DNA of 57,720 nucleotides. It comes from Sphingobium subterraneum (GTDB lineage Bacteria; Pseudomonadota; Alphaproteobacteria; Sphingomonadales; Sphingomonadaceae). Below the pieces are notes generated by a model. The model made no database searches and had not been told where the DNA came from. It saw only the letters and a list, made by a program, of their open reading frames with translations. The stretch lies in contig NZ_JACIJP010000009.1 of assembly GCF_014199435.1 (NCBI RefSeq), forward strand, positions 1-57,720, read 5' to 3'. A program made the translations under genes and the position numbers. Shown here piece after piece: positions 1-8,559 of this stretch (its first letter is position 1; every line of letters starts with the position of its first letter).

Positions 1-93
1 ATACTTCAGTGCCAGGATTTCATGCACTGATTTCGTCACTCTATGATTTTATATCAATAGGTTACGTTGATTGTTTACTTCTTTGTCCCGTGA

Positions 94-1014
94 CAGATCG
101 CGGCAGCACGAACCTATCGCGCCCAGGCCAAGGCCGCCAATACCCTGCGCGCCTACACCAGCGACTGGAACCAGTTCGAAGGCTGGTGCGACGCACGTTC
201 GCTCGACCCGTTGCCGGCGCGGCCTGAGGCGGTGGCAACATACCTTGCTTCGCTCGCGCTGGCGGGCAAAGCTGATACGACCATTGGCCGCCATCTCGCC
301 GCAATCGGGTGGAAGCACCGGCAGGACGGGCTGGTCGCACCGGTCCAGCGCGATGAACGCATGGTCATCACCGATACGCTCGCCGGGATCCGCCGCGAGG
401 CAAGAGTGCGGCCCAGCGCCCGCAAGGCTGCGATCACCGCCAGCGAGCTGACGAAGATGATCGCGGCGGCGGATGGGCAAGGCACGCGCGCGATCCGCGA
501 CCGGGCGATCCTGGCCTTGGGCCTGGCGGCGGCGCTGCGCCGGTCGGAGCTGGTCGCGCTGGAATGGCGCGATGTCGAATTGGTGGAACAGGGCCTGAAG
601 CTGACGCTGCGCCATTCCAAGACCGATCAGGCGGGGGAGGGGCAGGTGATCGCGGTTCCATCCGGCAAGTCGTTGCGGCCGGTCGAGCGGCTGCAGGCCT
701 GGCTCGCGGTGCGGGCGCGCGGCGCGGGACCGCTGTTCTATCGAATCGACCCGCAGGGGCGCATGACCGACCAGCCCATGTCGGACCGTTCGATCGCGCG
801 GCTGCTCCAGAAATACGCGAGGCGCGTGGGGCTCGATCCCGAAACGGTGGGCGGCCATTCGCTGCGCGCGGGGTTCCTCACCGAGGCCTCGCGCGCCGGG
901 GCGACCATCGCCAAGATGCAGGAAGTGTCGCGGCACAAGAAGGTCGAGGTGCTGCTGGGCTACGTCCGTTCGGCTGAATTGTTTGACGACCATGCGGGCG
1001 GCGCTTTCTTGTAG
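94..1014 (+). CDS. Tyrosine recombinase/integrase, 5' end uncertain
   Basis: Site-specific DNA recombinase of the phage-integrase fold. The N-terminal core-binding domain reads clearly from about base 100 (segment NTLRAYTSDWNQFEGWC). The catalytic domain shows the first arginine in AALRRSEL, a lysine in RHSKTDQ, the HxxR box in GGHSLRAGF, and a C-terminal H...Y in SRHKKVEVLLGYVRS. An in-frame stop lies at 91-93. Between it and base 211 (a TTG in the middle of the domain) there is no ATG, GTG or TTG, so the start is lost, frameshifted or non-canonical. The catalytic half looks intact. It is followed after about 100 AT-rich bases by a second, broken recombinase, a tandem arrangement common in sphingomonads. 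Confidence 0.75.
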   Translation, partial: QIAAARTYRAQAKAANTLRAYTSDWNQFEGWCDARSLDPLPARPEAVATYLASLALAGKADTTIGRHLAAIGWKHRQDGLVAPVQRDERMVITDTLAGIRREARVRPSARKAAITASELTKMIAAADGQGTRAIRDRAILALGLAAALRRSELVALEWRDVELVEQGLKLTLRHSKTDQAGEGQVIAVPSGKSLRPVERLQAWLAVRARGAGPLFYRIDPQGRMTDQPMSDRSIARLLQKYARRVGLDPETVGGHSLRAGFLTEASRAGATIAKMQEVSRHKKVEVLLGYVRSAELFDDHAGGAFL

Positions 1015-1115
1015 CGAATACATGTAATTAAAGCATTGATATCACATATGATAATTGCAGTTATCACATAAGCGGATTTGACGAGTCTATATAAGGTGAC
1101 GTAGGCTCGGCACCG

Positions 1116-2346
1116 ATGGAAGCCGAAGCGCCGAACGACGAGAATGCCCTAATTCCGGCCGAAACTGGCGCGATCGCGCCCGGATCGGCCGACGATCTGT
1201 CTTGGGCGGTGGTGAACATGCGCGCGGGCGAGCGCATCGTCGTCAACGAAGCGCTGATCGCTGCTTATCAGGCAGCCTCGTCACCCCACAGCATTCGCGC
1301 GCTCAAGTCCGATCTCGAGGCGTTCGACCTCTGGTGCCGGCGCCACAACCGGATCGCGCTGCCGGCGAGTCCTGAAACCGTGGCGGACTGTCTCGACGAC
1401 CGCGCCGGGAAGGGGAGCAAGCCGGCCTCACTTGGCCGCTACAAGGCCTCGATCGCCAATATCCACCAGCTTCGATCTGAAAGATACGACCCGCGACCCG
1501 CTGGTGAAATTGCGGTTGCAGGCGATCCGCCGCACGGTCGGCGTGCGACAGGACCAGGCAAGGCCGCTGCGGTTCAAGGGGCCGGTGCGCAACGTCGTCG
1601 AGGACGGAGCCAAGAGACTCAATGTGCGCTCGCTGCTGGAGGCGTGTTCGGATGATCTGCCGGGTCTGCGCGATCGCGCGCTGCTCTCGCTCGCCTACGA
1701 TACCGGTTTGCGGGCCGCGGAATTGGTCGCGGTCCAGATTGCCGATGTGATCGAGGCCCTCGATCCCGAGGCGCGGCTGCTCAGCGTTCATCGCTCCAAG
1801 GGAGATCAGGAGGGGGAGGGGGCGACCGCTTTCCTCAGTCCACGCACTGTGCGGGCGGTAGTCGCGTGGACCAAGGCAGCCGCCATCATTGATGGGCCGC
1901 TATTCCGGCGGGTCAATGTCCGGCGGTTCAAAGAGATGGCTGCGGTGAAGGGCAGGAGGATCGATTCCATCTCGGGCCGCGAGCGGTGGGATTTGCGCAA
2001 GACCCTCTTGAAGCCCGCAAGCGCCGGCGCGGGTCGAATATGATGTCGGAACAGCCGCGCTGCATCCCGGCTCAATCGGGCCGATTTTTCGCGCGATGGT
2101 TTGGCGCGCGTTCGAAGGGGGAAGTTACCTGATCTGACGGGCGATGACCTGACGCGGTTGCTCAAAGGGATCAGCGCACATTCGACGCGGGTCGGACTGA
2201 CCCAGAACCTGTTTAGCGCCGGTGAAGATCTGGGGGGGATCATGAACGCGCTGCGCTGGAAGAGTCCGCGCATGCCACTTGTCTATAACCGAAACCTCGC
2301 TGCAGAAGCAGGCGCCACGGGCCGATTGCTAACGCGATTGGAATGA
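1116..2346 (+). pseudogene. Second tyrosine recombinase, broken by about three frameshifts
   Basis: The N-terminal part (ATG at 1116) runs in one frame to SLGRYKASIANIHQL near 1470 and then continues in another as FDLKDTTRDPLVKLRLQAI. The catalytic arginine region is RDRALLSLAYDTGLRAAELV. Near 2030 the frame changes again (ARVEYDVGTAALHPGSIGP), and near 2115, at a run of G residues, it shifts once more into GKLPDLTGDDL. The end carries HSTRVGLTQNLF and the C-terminal RWKSPRMPLVYNRNL typical of this family, with its stop at 2346. Three shifts make a functional product unlikely unless some are sequencing errors in G-rich runs. Confidence 0.8.
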
Positions 2347-2496
2347 AATTCAAGCTGGATTGGCGCGACGCTTTATCGTGAAACATTCCCTTCTCAACCG
2401 TGTCCTAGCGAACCCGTTGTGGCTGAGTACGGCGTCGCCGGCGCAGATCAGCCGAACGAGATTCAGAGCCGCCAGGGACGATACCGGCAAGATAAG

Positions 2497-2859
2497 CTAC
2501 CGCGACTCGGAAGCGCTCTTCACGCTGATTGATGCTATAGCGGCAGGGTTTTCCGTCTTGAGGAATGCCCGAAAATAGGCACGCCGATATCGAGTTTTGA
2601 ACTCACCCCATGGGGCTTCGGCTGAAGCTATGACCTGGCCCTTCAGGTCCAGGCCTTCAACATGGAGGTGGCCAGGCACTACGCCCGCCAGGAAGTTGGT
2701 TCTCCTGACATCGCCGGCGACGAGAACGCCATTCTGCTTCAGCCTCGCGGAGGCTCGGACAACGACGATCTGGTCATCCGACACGAGCGCAATTTTTGCC
2801 CCTGAAAGGTGAGCCTGAAGCTCACCCGACGAGCAAAAGTGCCACGCCCAAAACAGCAA
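2497..2859 (-). CDS. Small protein of unknown function, likely secreted, possibly N-terminally frameshifted
   Basis: A 120-residue product opened by TTG. The middle (VVVRASARLKQNGVLVAGDV through GHLHVEGLDLKGQVI to YRRAYFRAFL) aligns by eye with the product of the gene just upstream on the same strand, so the two look like paralogues 33 bases apart. The first residues are not signal-peptide-like in this frame. A neighbouring frame reads LAVLGVALLLVG at the same place, suggesting that a signal peptide has been frameshifted away. No family recognised; it may be a decaying gene. The preceding gap 2347-2496 holds nothing I can identify. Confidence 0.45.
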   Translation of the reverse strand: MLFWAWHFCSSGELQAHLSGAKIALVSDDQIVVVRASARLKQNGVLVAGDVRRTNFLAGVVPGHLHVEGLDLKGQVIASAEAPWGEFKTRYRRAYFRAFLKTENPAAIASISVKSASESR

Positions 2860-2892
2860 GTTTGCGGCTTGAGCGCAACGTGAGGCGACCTG

Positions 2893-3312
2893 TTATCCAG
2901 AGCATGTGTTCAACGAATTCGCTGGGTGATCGCTACCCTGATCATGGATCGCGTGCGAAATCCGGATGCTATCGATATCTGAGGCGGGGATGTCCGCCGA
3001 GGCAGAGAAGCGCCACTGGCCACGAGAGTGGAATCGGTATTTTCTCCAGTTGCTTTCCTGACATCCAATCTGCTGATCATTTTTGACGAAGGCGATGTGT
3101 AAGTCACCTCGTCTGTTGGCGAACCATTTCTTATTGCGAACGTATCCCGAAACAATCGTGCGTCCGTCTTCAGCTTTAACCGTCACCCATTGCACATAAA
3201 CCCAAGAATTGGGCTGAATCTGAACGGGAATATCGACGCGGGTCGGACGCGCGTTAGCTGGAGCGGTCATGAGCACCGCAGGCGCAAGGGCGCCAAGAAG
3301 CAATAGTCGCAT
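2893..3312 (-). CDS. Small secreted protein of unknown function
   Basis: 139 residues. The start is set at the ATG at 3312 because it begins a good signal peptide (MRLLLLGALAPAVLMTAPANA) with a plausible AxA cleavage site. The mature part contains VQWVTVKAEDGRTIVSGYV and RGDLHIAFVKNDQQIG, a beta-rich pattern shared with the next gene downstream. The reading frame is open further upstream through a CnrY-like scrap, so an in-frame fusion cannot be excluded. I do not recognise the family. Its setting between recombinase fragments suggests a gene carried in with metal-resistance DNA. Confidence 0.55.
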   Translation of the reverse strand: MRLLLLGALAPAVLMTAPANARPTRVDIPVQIQPNSWVYVQWVTVKAEDGRTIVSGYVRNKKWFANRRGDLHIAFVKNDQQIGCQESNWRKYRFHSRGQWRFSASADIPASDIDSIRISHAIHDQGSDHPANSLNTCSG

Positions 3313-3546
3313 GTGATGAGAATCCTCAGAGCGAAAGAATAACCCGGACGGCGCGTGTGAAGTTGGGAAACTCAATCCCCAGGCCAAGCGCGAGAGCTTC
3401 TCTGCGACCCCCATCAGCCGCGGCGCCAACGCAGCTTCCTGCTGTCGCCTTGCCGCGCCGGTCAGAACAGCATCGTCGTTCGCCGCCAGTCCCGCCGGCA
3501 TCGGGGCCTGCCCAAGTCGCGCAAGTGCAAGGTCGATGTCAGTCAC
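3313..3546 (-). pseudogene. Remnant of a CnrY-like anti-sigma factor gene
   Basis: Read from a GTG at 3546, the product begins VTDIDLALARLGQAPMPAGL, followed by NDDAVLTGAARRQQEAA. This is the cytoplasmic N-terminus of small CnrY-type anti-sigma proteins; compare MTNDLDVLLRRLREEPLPSG of the complete copy at 30117. The usual membrane helix and C-terminus are missing. Instead the frame runs straight into the signal peptide of the next gene. No CnrX or CnrH partner is present here. I read it as a leftover of a second cnrYXH locus lost by recombination. Confidence 0.5.
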
Positions 3547-3636
3547 GACGCCATTCTCCTCGTAGTCATCCACTTTATACGCGGCCGCCCTGCGAATCCC
3601 TCAGCAAAATATACTCGCGCAATTTGAGGGGAAGCT

Positions 3637-3901
3637 TTGTCGGCTGCGCAATGCCCCTTGAACCCATTTGCCGGGGCGTTCAGCGATCTCGATGCGGCGA
3701 CGTTTGCTACGCTGCTCAGGCAAGTGAGTGTGCTCTCGACGCGGGTTGTAGTGAATCAGGACTATTTTGTTTGCGGCAGGCGAGGACCTCTCGGGGATTA
3801 TGGATGCAATGCGCTGGAAAAGCCGGCGCATGCCACTGTTTTACAATCGCAACCTAGCCGCCGAGCAGGGAGCTGCAGGGCGGATGTTAGGTCATGCATA
3901 A
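3637..3901 (+). pseudogene. C-terminal scrap of a tyrosine recombinase
   Basis: The segment reads STRVVVNQDYF and then, after a one-base frame change near 3778, EDLSGIMDAMRWKSRRMPLF and YNRNLAAEQGAAGRMLGHA with a stop at 3899-3901. This is the same C-terminal block as the recombinase ending at 2346, including the region that should carry the nucleophilic tyrosine. Everything upstream of the last roughly 80 codons is missing. It is the third recombinase relic in under 4 kb. Confidence 0.65.
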
Positions 3902-3992
3902 CTGAAACTAATGGATAGCTCTGCCAGGTCCGCGCTTGGCGGCGATGCGCAGCCTGAGCGGTGAGTTCGATTGCCCGATTGGGGGAATTGTA

Positions 3993-4013
3993 TATTGCAA
4001 CGCATTCGCAATA
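3993..4013 (+). promoter_or_regulatory. Fur-like operator upstream of the TonB receptor
   Basis: A 21-base palindrome, TATTGC-N9-GCAATA, with perfect six-base arms and a centre AACGCATTC. It lies about 45 bases before the receptor ATG. Arms of the TTGC/GCAA type are seen in alphaproteobacterial Fur boxes, so iron repression of the receptor is the natural reading. This is an inference from sequence shape. Confidence 0.5.
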
Positions 4014-4056
4014 AGGCTAGGGGCGGCATTAGATACAATTCGGTTCAGGGGTTCTC

Positions 4057-6132
4057 ATGAAAAAGTTTCTGCTCGTTTCCAGCGCGTTGCTGTGCGTGCC
4101 CACCGGGGCGTGGGCCTCTGAAGCTGATGGCGATGACGCACGTACCATTATCGTCACGGGCAAGGCTGATGGTTACAAGGCCGACAATTCGGTCACCGCC
4201 ACCAAGACCGATACGCCGCTGCTGGATGTGCCGCAGTCGATTTCGGTCGTCACGCGCGAGCGGCTTGACGATCAGGCGCAGCGTAGCATGGCCGATGTCC
4301 TGCGCTATGTGCCGGGAACGACAGTGGGTCAGGGCGAAGGCAACCGCGACCAGATCACCCTGCGCGGCCAGAACACCACGGCAGACTTCTTCCTCGATGG
4401 CGTGCGCGATGATGCGCAGTACTACCGTAGCCTCTACAACATCGAACGCGTGGAAATCCTCAAGGGCCCCTTCGCGCTGATCTTCGGGCGCGGCGGTAGC
4501 GGCGGCATCATCAACCGCGTGCAGAAGACGCCGTCGGCCGATGCGCTGGCAGTGGGCGGCACGGCCAGCGTCAACACCTTCGGTGCGTGGGACATATCGG
4601 CGGACATCAACGCACCGATCAGCGGCAACGCGGCATTCCGGCTCAACGCCAACTACGAGAGCCTCGACAATCACCGCGATTTCTTTGGCGGCGAACGCTA
4701 TGCTATCAATCCCTATTTCGCGGTCGATCTGGGCCAGTGGAAGCTGGGCCTGTCGTATGAATATGTGAACGACGATCGCGTCACCGACCGCGGCGTTCCG
4801 TCGATCGCGACCGTGACTGGCGAGCCGAACGTTCCCATCACCGGCTATCGCGATACATTCTTCGGCACGCCCGGCGTCAACCGCACGGGTCTGGAAGCGC
4901 ACATCGTTAAGGCGCGCCTGGATGGCGAATTGGCCGAAAACCTCAGTTGGTCGAGCACCGTGCTCTATGGCGACTATGACAAATACTACACCAATGTCTT
5001 CGCCAATGGCGCGGCCATCGGCCAGACCGGCACGGTTGTGCTTTCCAGCTATATCGATCCGACCAAGCGCCAGAACTTCATCGCCCAGAGCAATCTGGTA
5101 TGGGATGTGGACTTCGGTTCGATCGGCAACAAGGTTCTGCTTGGCCTTGAATATGGCGATCAGGATTCCACCAATCAGCGCCGCAACGGCACGCTGTCTA
5201 GCAGCACGCTGAACCTGGCCAACATCGTCTATCCGACGGTGACTTTCGGCGCGCTGGCCCGCAATACCGAATCCAATGTGCAGTTCTTCTCGGCCTACGC
5301 GCAGGATCAGATCAGCTTTGGTGAGCATGTCGATCTGGTGGTCGGGCTGCGGTATGACCGGTTCGAGATCAAGGGCACCGATCTGATCGGCACGCCGCGC
5401 CCATTCGCGCGCAAGGATGAAAAGGTTTCCCCGCGCATCGGCCTAATCGTCAAGCCGCAGGAAAACATCTCAATCTACGGCAGCTACAGCCAGTCGTTCC
5501 TGCCGCGCTCGGGCGACCAGTTCCTGACGATGGCCGCAACGCAGGCCAACCTCGCGCCGGAAAAGTTCACCAACTACGAACTGGGCGTCAAGTGGGACAT
5601 CCGCCCCGATCTGAATGTCACGCTTGCCCTGTTCCAGCTTGATCGCACCAACGCAACGACGCCCGATCCGGGCAATGTCACCGCGACGATCAACATCGGC
5701 GAAACGCGGACCAAGGGCGTCGAACTGGCGCTGACCGGCCGGATCACACCCCAGTGGCAGATGACCGGCGGCTATACCTATCAGGATGCCGAGCTGCGCG
5801 GGAACAGCTTCGTGGCGCTCGCACAGGTGCCCAAGCATCAGTTTGCGCTGTGGAACCGCTATGACTTCAGCCGCAGTGTCGGCGCAGGACTGGGCGTGGT
5901 CCACCAGTCGAGCCAGTTCGCCGCCATCCGTACTGCCGCGAACACCACACTGCTTCAGGCTTTCACCCGCGTCGATGCGGCATTGTTCTTCAAGGCCAGC
6001 GACCGGCTGGACCTCCAGCTGAATGTCGAGAACCTGTTCGACCAGGGATATTTCTCGGATGCGCACAACAACAATAACATTACGCCCGGTGCACCGATCA
6101 ACGCTCGGTTCACGGCTCGGCTGAAGTTCTGA
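4057..6132 (+). CDS. TonB-dependent siderophore receptor
   Basis: Outer-membrane gated barrel for a ferric siderophore, most like catecholate receptors of the Fiu/FhuA group. It has 691 residues with a signal peptide (MKKFLLVSSALLCVPTGAWA), a TonB-box-like RTIIVTG near residue 30, and a plug containing DVPQSISVVTRERL, ITLRGQNTTADFFLDGVRDD and ERVEILKGPFALIFGRGGSG. The barrel ends in a terminal phenylalanine (ARFTARLKF) as expected for outer-membrane insertion. The gene stands alone with a Fur-like palindrome just upstream. Nothing identifies the exact ligand. The neighbours concern copper rather than iron, so it may simply be co-resident cargo. Confidence 0.9.
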   Translation: MKKFLLVSSALLCVPTGAWASEADGDDARTIIVTGKADGYKADNSVTATKTDTPLLDVPQSISVVTRERLDDQAQRSMADVLRYVPGTTVGQGEGNRDQITLRGQNTTADFFLDGVRDDAQYYRSLYNIERVEILKGPFALIFGRGGSGGIINRVQKTPSADALAVGGTASVNTFGAWDISADINAPISGNAAFRLNANYESLDNHRDFFGGERYAINPYFAVDLGQWKLGLSYEYVNDDRVTDRGVPSIATVTGEPNVPITGYRDTFFGTPGVNRTGLEAHIVKARLDGELAENLSWSSTVLYGDYDKYYTNVFANGAAIGQTGTVVLSSYIDPTKRQNFIAQSNLVWDVDFGSIGNKVLLGLEYGDQDSTNQRRNGTLSSSTLNLANIVYPTVTFGALARNTESNVQFFSAYAQDQISFGEHVDLVVGLRYDRFEIKGTDLIGTPRPFARKDEKVSPRIGLIVKPQENISIYGSYSQSFLPRSGDQFLTMAATQANLAPEKFTNYELGVKWDIRPDLNVTLALFQLDRTNATTPDPGNVTATINIGETRTKGVELALTGRITPQWQMTGGYTYQDAELRGNSFVALAQVPKHQFALWNRYDFSRSVGAGLGVVHQSSQFAAIRTAANTTLLQAFTRVDAALFFKASDRLDLQLNVENLFDQGYFSDAHNNNNITPGAPINARFTARLKF

Positions 6133-6250
6133 ACTGACTGGGGCGCAGGGGTGGTTTAAGCCGCTCCTGCCGCTCTTCAACTGACGATCGTGTGGCGCGC
6201 CCGGATGTTCTTCAACCGGCCTGACTTCGACCTCGAATCGGCCGTCCCGC

Positions 6251-6580
6251 CTACATTCGCCTTGTGTCCGGAGGGCTACATGTAAGACGCCTTGCGCCGT
6301 GACTATCAGGCAATGTCGACCATGATCTTTGGCGCCCCTCCGGGCGAACCGAGAAGCCGATCGTTATGGCGGACCATCCGAGGCCGCTCATATCGCCGTG
6401 ATCGATCGCTCTGACCGTGTGGGCTGCCATGCCGTGCTTCATTTGAGCGGTAATAGGAATGTTCGCCATTGTGCCGGATGCGGTGCCGCTGTCGGCGGGT
6501 TTCGGCGCTTCGGCCTGCTTGCAGGCGGCGAGCGAGACCACAGCCAGGAGGCTGGACGCAATCAACAGGGTCGGCTTCAC
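6251..6580 (-). pseudogene. Decayed CusF-like copper-binding lipoprotein
   Basis: Begins with GTG at 6580, overlapping the stop of the cusA fragment. The N-terminus is a lipoprotein signal (MKPTLLIASSLLAVVSLAAC). The body keeps pieces of the CusF fold (ITAQMKHGMAAHTVRAID, then HGDMSGLGWSAITIGFSVRPE), but the linking strand is deleted. The copper-site segment SW.AMTM has become SAITIG, and the C-terminus after RPEG is frameshifted. The intact paralogue is at 8158-8532. I take this as a non-functional duplicate. Confidence 0.65.
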
Positions 6581-7182
6581 TTCACTTCTCCTTCGGGTTG
6601 AACAGGGAATGGGGATCGCCGGCGCATCAGCAGATAGGCGGCCGGAATGACGAGCATCGAGAGCAGCGGCGCGGTGAGCATACCGCCGACCATGGGCGCA
6701 GCGATGCGGCTCATCACCTCGGAGCCGGCGCCGCCGCCTACGAGGACCGGGAGCAGGCCGGCGAGGATCACCGCCACCGTCATCGCCTTGGGCCGCACGC
6801 GCAGCAGTGCGCCTTCGCGCACGGCGGCGGTGACATCGCCGTCACCACGCGCGTCGAGCACCTGCTTGAGGTAGATCAGCATGACCACGCCGAACTCGGC
6901 TGTGACGCCGGCCAGCGCGATGAACCCGACCGCAGTGGCGACCGACTGGTTGTAGCCCAGCCAGTAGAGCAGCCATAGACCGCCGGTGAGCGCGAACGGC
7001 AAGGTGCCCATGATCGGCAGTGCCTCGTCCCGGCGGCGGAAGGTCGGGTAGTGGAGCGGGAAGATGATCGCGAGCGTGACCGGAATCACGAGTTTCCTCC
7101 GTTCGACCGGGCGCACAAGGGACTCATACTGGTCCGAGTAGGACACGCCGATGCCGCGCGGCGGCGGTCCTCTCTGGCTCAA
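6577..7182 (-). pseudogene. C-terminal fragment of a CusA RND pump
   Basis: About 190 residues matching the last fifth of the full CusA encoded at 8560-11673, including [19 protein letters not shown] and the final helices. The first four-fifths are absent and there is no signal or proper start. Several substitutions fall in otherwise constant positions (Leu to Pro and Trp to Arg in [14 protein letters not shown]), indicating relaxed constraint. It forms a near-identical direct repeat with 8576-9132. It cannot form a pump. Confidence 0.8.
6614..7170 (+). repeat. Direct repeat of the cusA 3' end (second copy at about 8576-9132)
   Basis: From 6614 the sequence repeats 8576 onward at a constant offset of 1,962 bases with scattered mismatches, through at least 7170. 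It covers the 3' end of cusA in both copies and points to an ancestral duplication of the cus locus. Recombination between the copies could delete or multiply the DNA between them. Confidence 0.75.
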
Positions 7183-7245
7183 GCTATTCTCCTGCCACGG
7201 GCGTCAAAGCTTGACGGACTCGGGCACAAGGCAGAGAATGATGGC

Positions 7246-7608
7246 ATGCGACGAGCGCTCTCCTTGATGCTGGTCGTCAGCTTCTTGTTCGGTCTTTTCG
7301 GACAGGCTGTGGCGCTACCTCCTGACTCGGTCCCAGCGACGGCGGTCGAGCATCAGATGGCCGCTCCCACGCCAATGGATTGCCTGGGCATGACGAACGG
7401 CAACGACGAGAACCCATTGCCTTGCGATCGGATGACGCTTGCTTGCATGGCCGGCATGGGTTGTCAGACGCCATATTTGCTGGAAACGTTGCCTGTCGCA
7501 TGGAAGCAGCCAGTAACGGTCTCGCCATCACCCCTCTGGCCGCTGACCTCTGCCCTTGAGGGACGGTCGCTCCAACCGGAACCTCATCCACCCAGCCCGC
7601 TGATCTGA
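7246..7608 (+). CDS. Small exported Cys/Met-containing protein (family A, copy 1)
   Basis: 120 residues, with ATG at 7246 chosen because it opens a signal peptide (MRRALSLMLVVSFLFGLFG). The mature region carries PCDRMTLACMAGMGC, which is shared as PC-MT--C-A-MGC with the protein encoded at 14614-14985. The tail is proline-rich and ends PEPHPPSPLI. It is transcribed away from the cusA fragment and followed by a family B gene in the same order as the pair at 14274-14985. The Cys and Met residues suggest periplasmic soft-metal binding, but no function is established. Confidence 0.6.
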   Translation: MRRALSLMLVVSFLFGLFGQAVALPPDSVPATAVEHQMAAPTPMDCLGMTNGNDENPLPCDRMTLACMAGMGCQTPYLLETLPVAWKQPVTVSPSPLWPLTSALEGRSLQPEPHPPSPLI

Positions 7609-7609
7609 C

Positions 7610-7626
7610 GCTTCGCGCGGCGAAGC
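7610..7626 (+). terminator. Small GC hairpin after the family A gene
   Basis: Perfect seven-base stem GCTTCGC/GCGAAGC with a three-base loop, then TTTC. It starts two bases after the stop of the gene ending at 7608. It is a weak intrinsic terminator or an RNA-stability element. Confidence 0.35.
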
Positions 7627-7704
7627 TTTCGGAGCTGGGAAGCCCCGCTTCCTCAGATGTCCCTGATGCCTCGCCCAATTATCCTCGGATCAAGGACAAT
7701 ACCC

Positions 7705-8046
7705 ATGAAGACCATGATGATCAGCGCGGCCTCGGCTGCCGCATTCGCCATTTTGCTTGGCATTTCCGCTCCGGTATCGGCGCAAGCCGACGCGCCAAAG
7801 CCGGCCGCGGACAAATGTGAGTGGCAATCGTCACCGCAAATTGGACCGCGAACACCACTAAAGGCGCCGATCTGCAGGAAGGCTGGAAACCAACGCGAGG
7901 CTTTGACGGGCATCGGAGGCCCTAACTGCGACCCGAGCTATACCGGCAAGACTGGCCGCTATGTTTGGCGGATGCGGCCGCAGCACGGCCCGAGGGCGCC
8001 CTTGCAGGCACCGGTCCGCGAATGGGTAGACGTCGAAGCCTGCTGA
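7705..8046 (+). CDS. Small exported protein with two WxxxPxxGPR repeats (family B, copy 1)
   Basis: 113 residues from ATG 7705 with a signal peptide ending PVSAQA. The mature part holds the same motif twice: CEWQSSPQIGPRTPLKAP and YVWRMRPQHGPRAPLQAP. The homologue at 14274-14543 has one copy (HWEWQSRPTPGPNKSNLP). The duplication inside this protein is unusual. It follows the family A gene by 96 bases and converges on cusF. It is likely a periplasmic accessory of copper efflux, judged only by position. Confidence 0.55.
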   Translation: MKTMMISAASAAAFAILLGISAPVSAQADAPKPAADKCEWQSSPQIGPRTPLKAPICRKAGNQREALTGIGGPNCDPSYTGKTGRYVWRMRPQHGPRAPLQAPVREWVDVEAC

Positions 8047-8057
8047 TGGCGTAATGT

Positions 8058-8088
8058 GACGGCGAGGTAGCCAATGTGCCTCGCCGTC
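8058..8088 (+). terminator. Strong hairpin between convergent genes
   Basis: Perfect ten-base stem GACGGCGAGG/CCTCGCCGTC with an 11-base loop, lying between the plus-strand gene ending at 8046 and the minus-strand cusF ending at 8158. No long T run follows on either side, so it may be a weak bidirectional terminator. Confidence 0.4.
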
Positions 8089-8157
8089 CATTGGACGATC
8101 CTCAACAACTGTAGCTTCGGTCTGCGAAAGTTTGCCCTGAAGTCGGCGGACGGCAGA

Positions 8158-8532
8158 CTATTGTTTGCTGATCGCTGTCACTTCGCCAGCGCTGCCCGCG
8201 ATCGTGACGTCGAACACAACCTTGTCGCCCACCGCCACGCTGTCGAGCAGTTCCGACTTCGCAGTGAAGGCCATGGTCATCGCCGGCCAGCTGACTTCTG
8301 GAATCGGCGCATGGGTAAGTGTTATCTTGCCCGTTGCCTTGTCGATCGCGGTGACTGTACCGGTACTCTTCGCCATTTTCGCGTCGGCAGACATCGCCAT
8401 CCCGCTCATGCTATCAGAAACTTCGGCTGTGGCCGGCTTGTCAGTCGCGGCGGTGTCAGTCTCAGCCTGCTTGCCGCAGGCTGTGAGCATAAGAGCGGCG
8501 GCAATCGTCGCAGTCAGGTACAGAGTTTTCAC
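8158..8532 (-). CDS. cusF: CusF-like periplasmic copper-binding lipoprotein
   Basis: Copper-binding protein that hands periplasmic copper to a CusCBA pump. It has 124 residues and starts with GTG at 8532 behind GGAGAAG. A lipobox (MLTAC) gives a lipid-anchored form. The mature domain follows the CusF beta-barrel: GTVTAIDKATGKITLTHAPI, then the WPAMTMAF segment that carries the Trp and two Met ligands of CusF, and VGDKVVFDVTIAG. The classical His ligand position is occupied by a HAPI-type segment, as in many CusF homologues. It sits 27 bases downstream of cusA in the same operon. Confidence 0.88.
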   Translation of the reverse strand: MKTLYLTATIAAALMLTACGKQAETDTAATDKPATAEVSDSMSGMAMSADAKMAKSTGTVTAIDKATGKITLTHAPIPEVSWPAMTMAFTAKSELLDSVAVGDKVVFDVTIAGSAGEVTAISKQ

Positions 8533-8559
8533 ATGTCTTCTCCTTGCACGTTAGAGGGG

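Noticed and set aside
49..1023. Long open frame on the minus strand over the first recombinase
   Set aside because: Arg/Pro-rich with no domain; it is the antisense of a good recombinase in GC-rich DNA.
2360..2578. 72-codon plus-strand frame after the second recombinase
   Set aside because: No ribosome site, domain or homologous pattern; it overlaps the end of the small minus-strand gene.
4045..5328. 427-codon minus-strand frame over the TonB receptor
   Set aside because: Antisense to a receptor with clear motifs and signal peptide; composition is a codon shadow.
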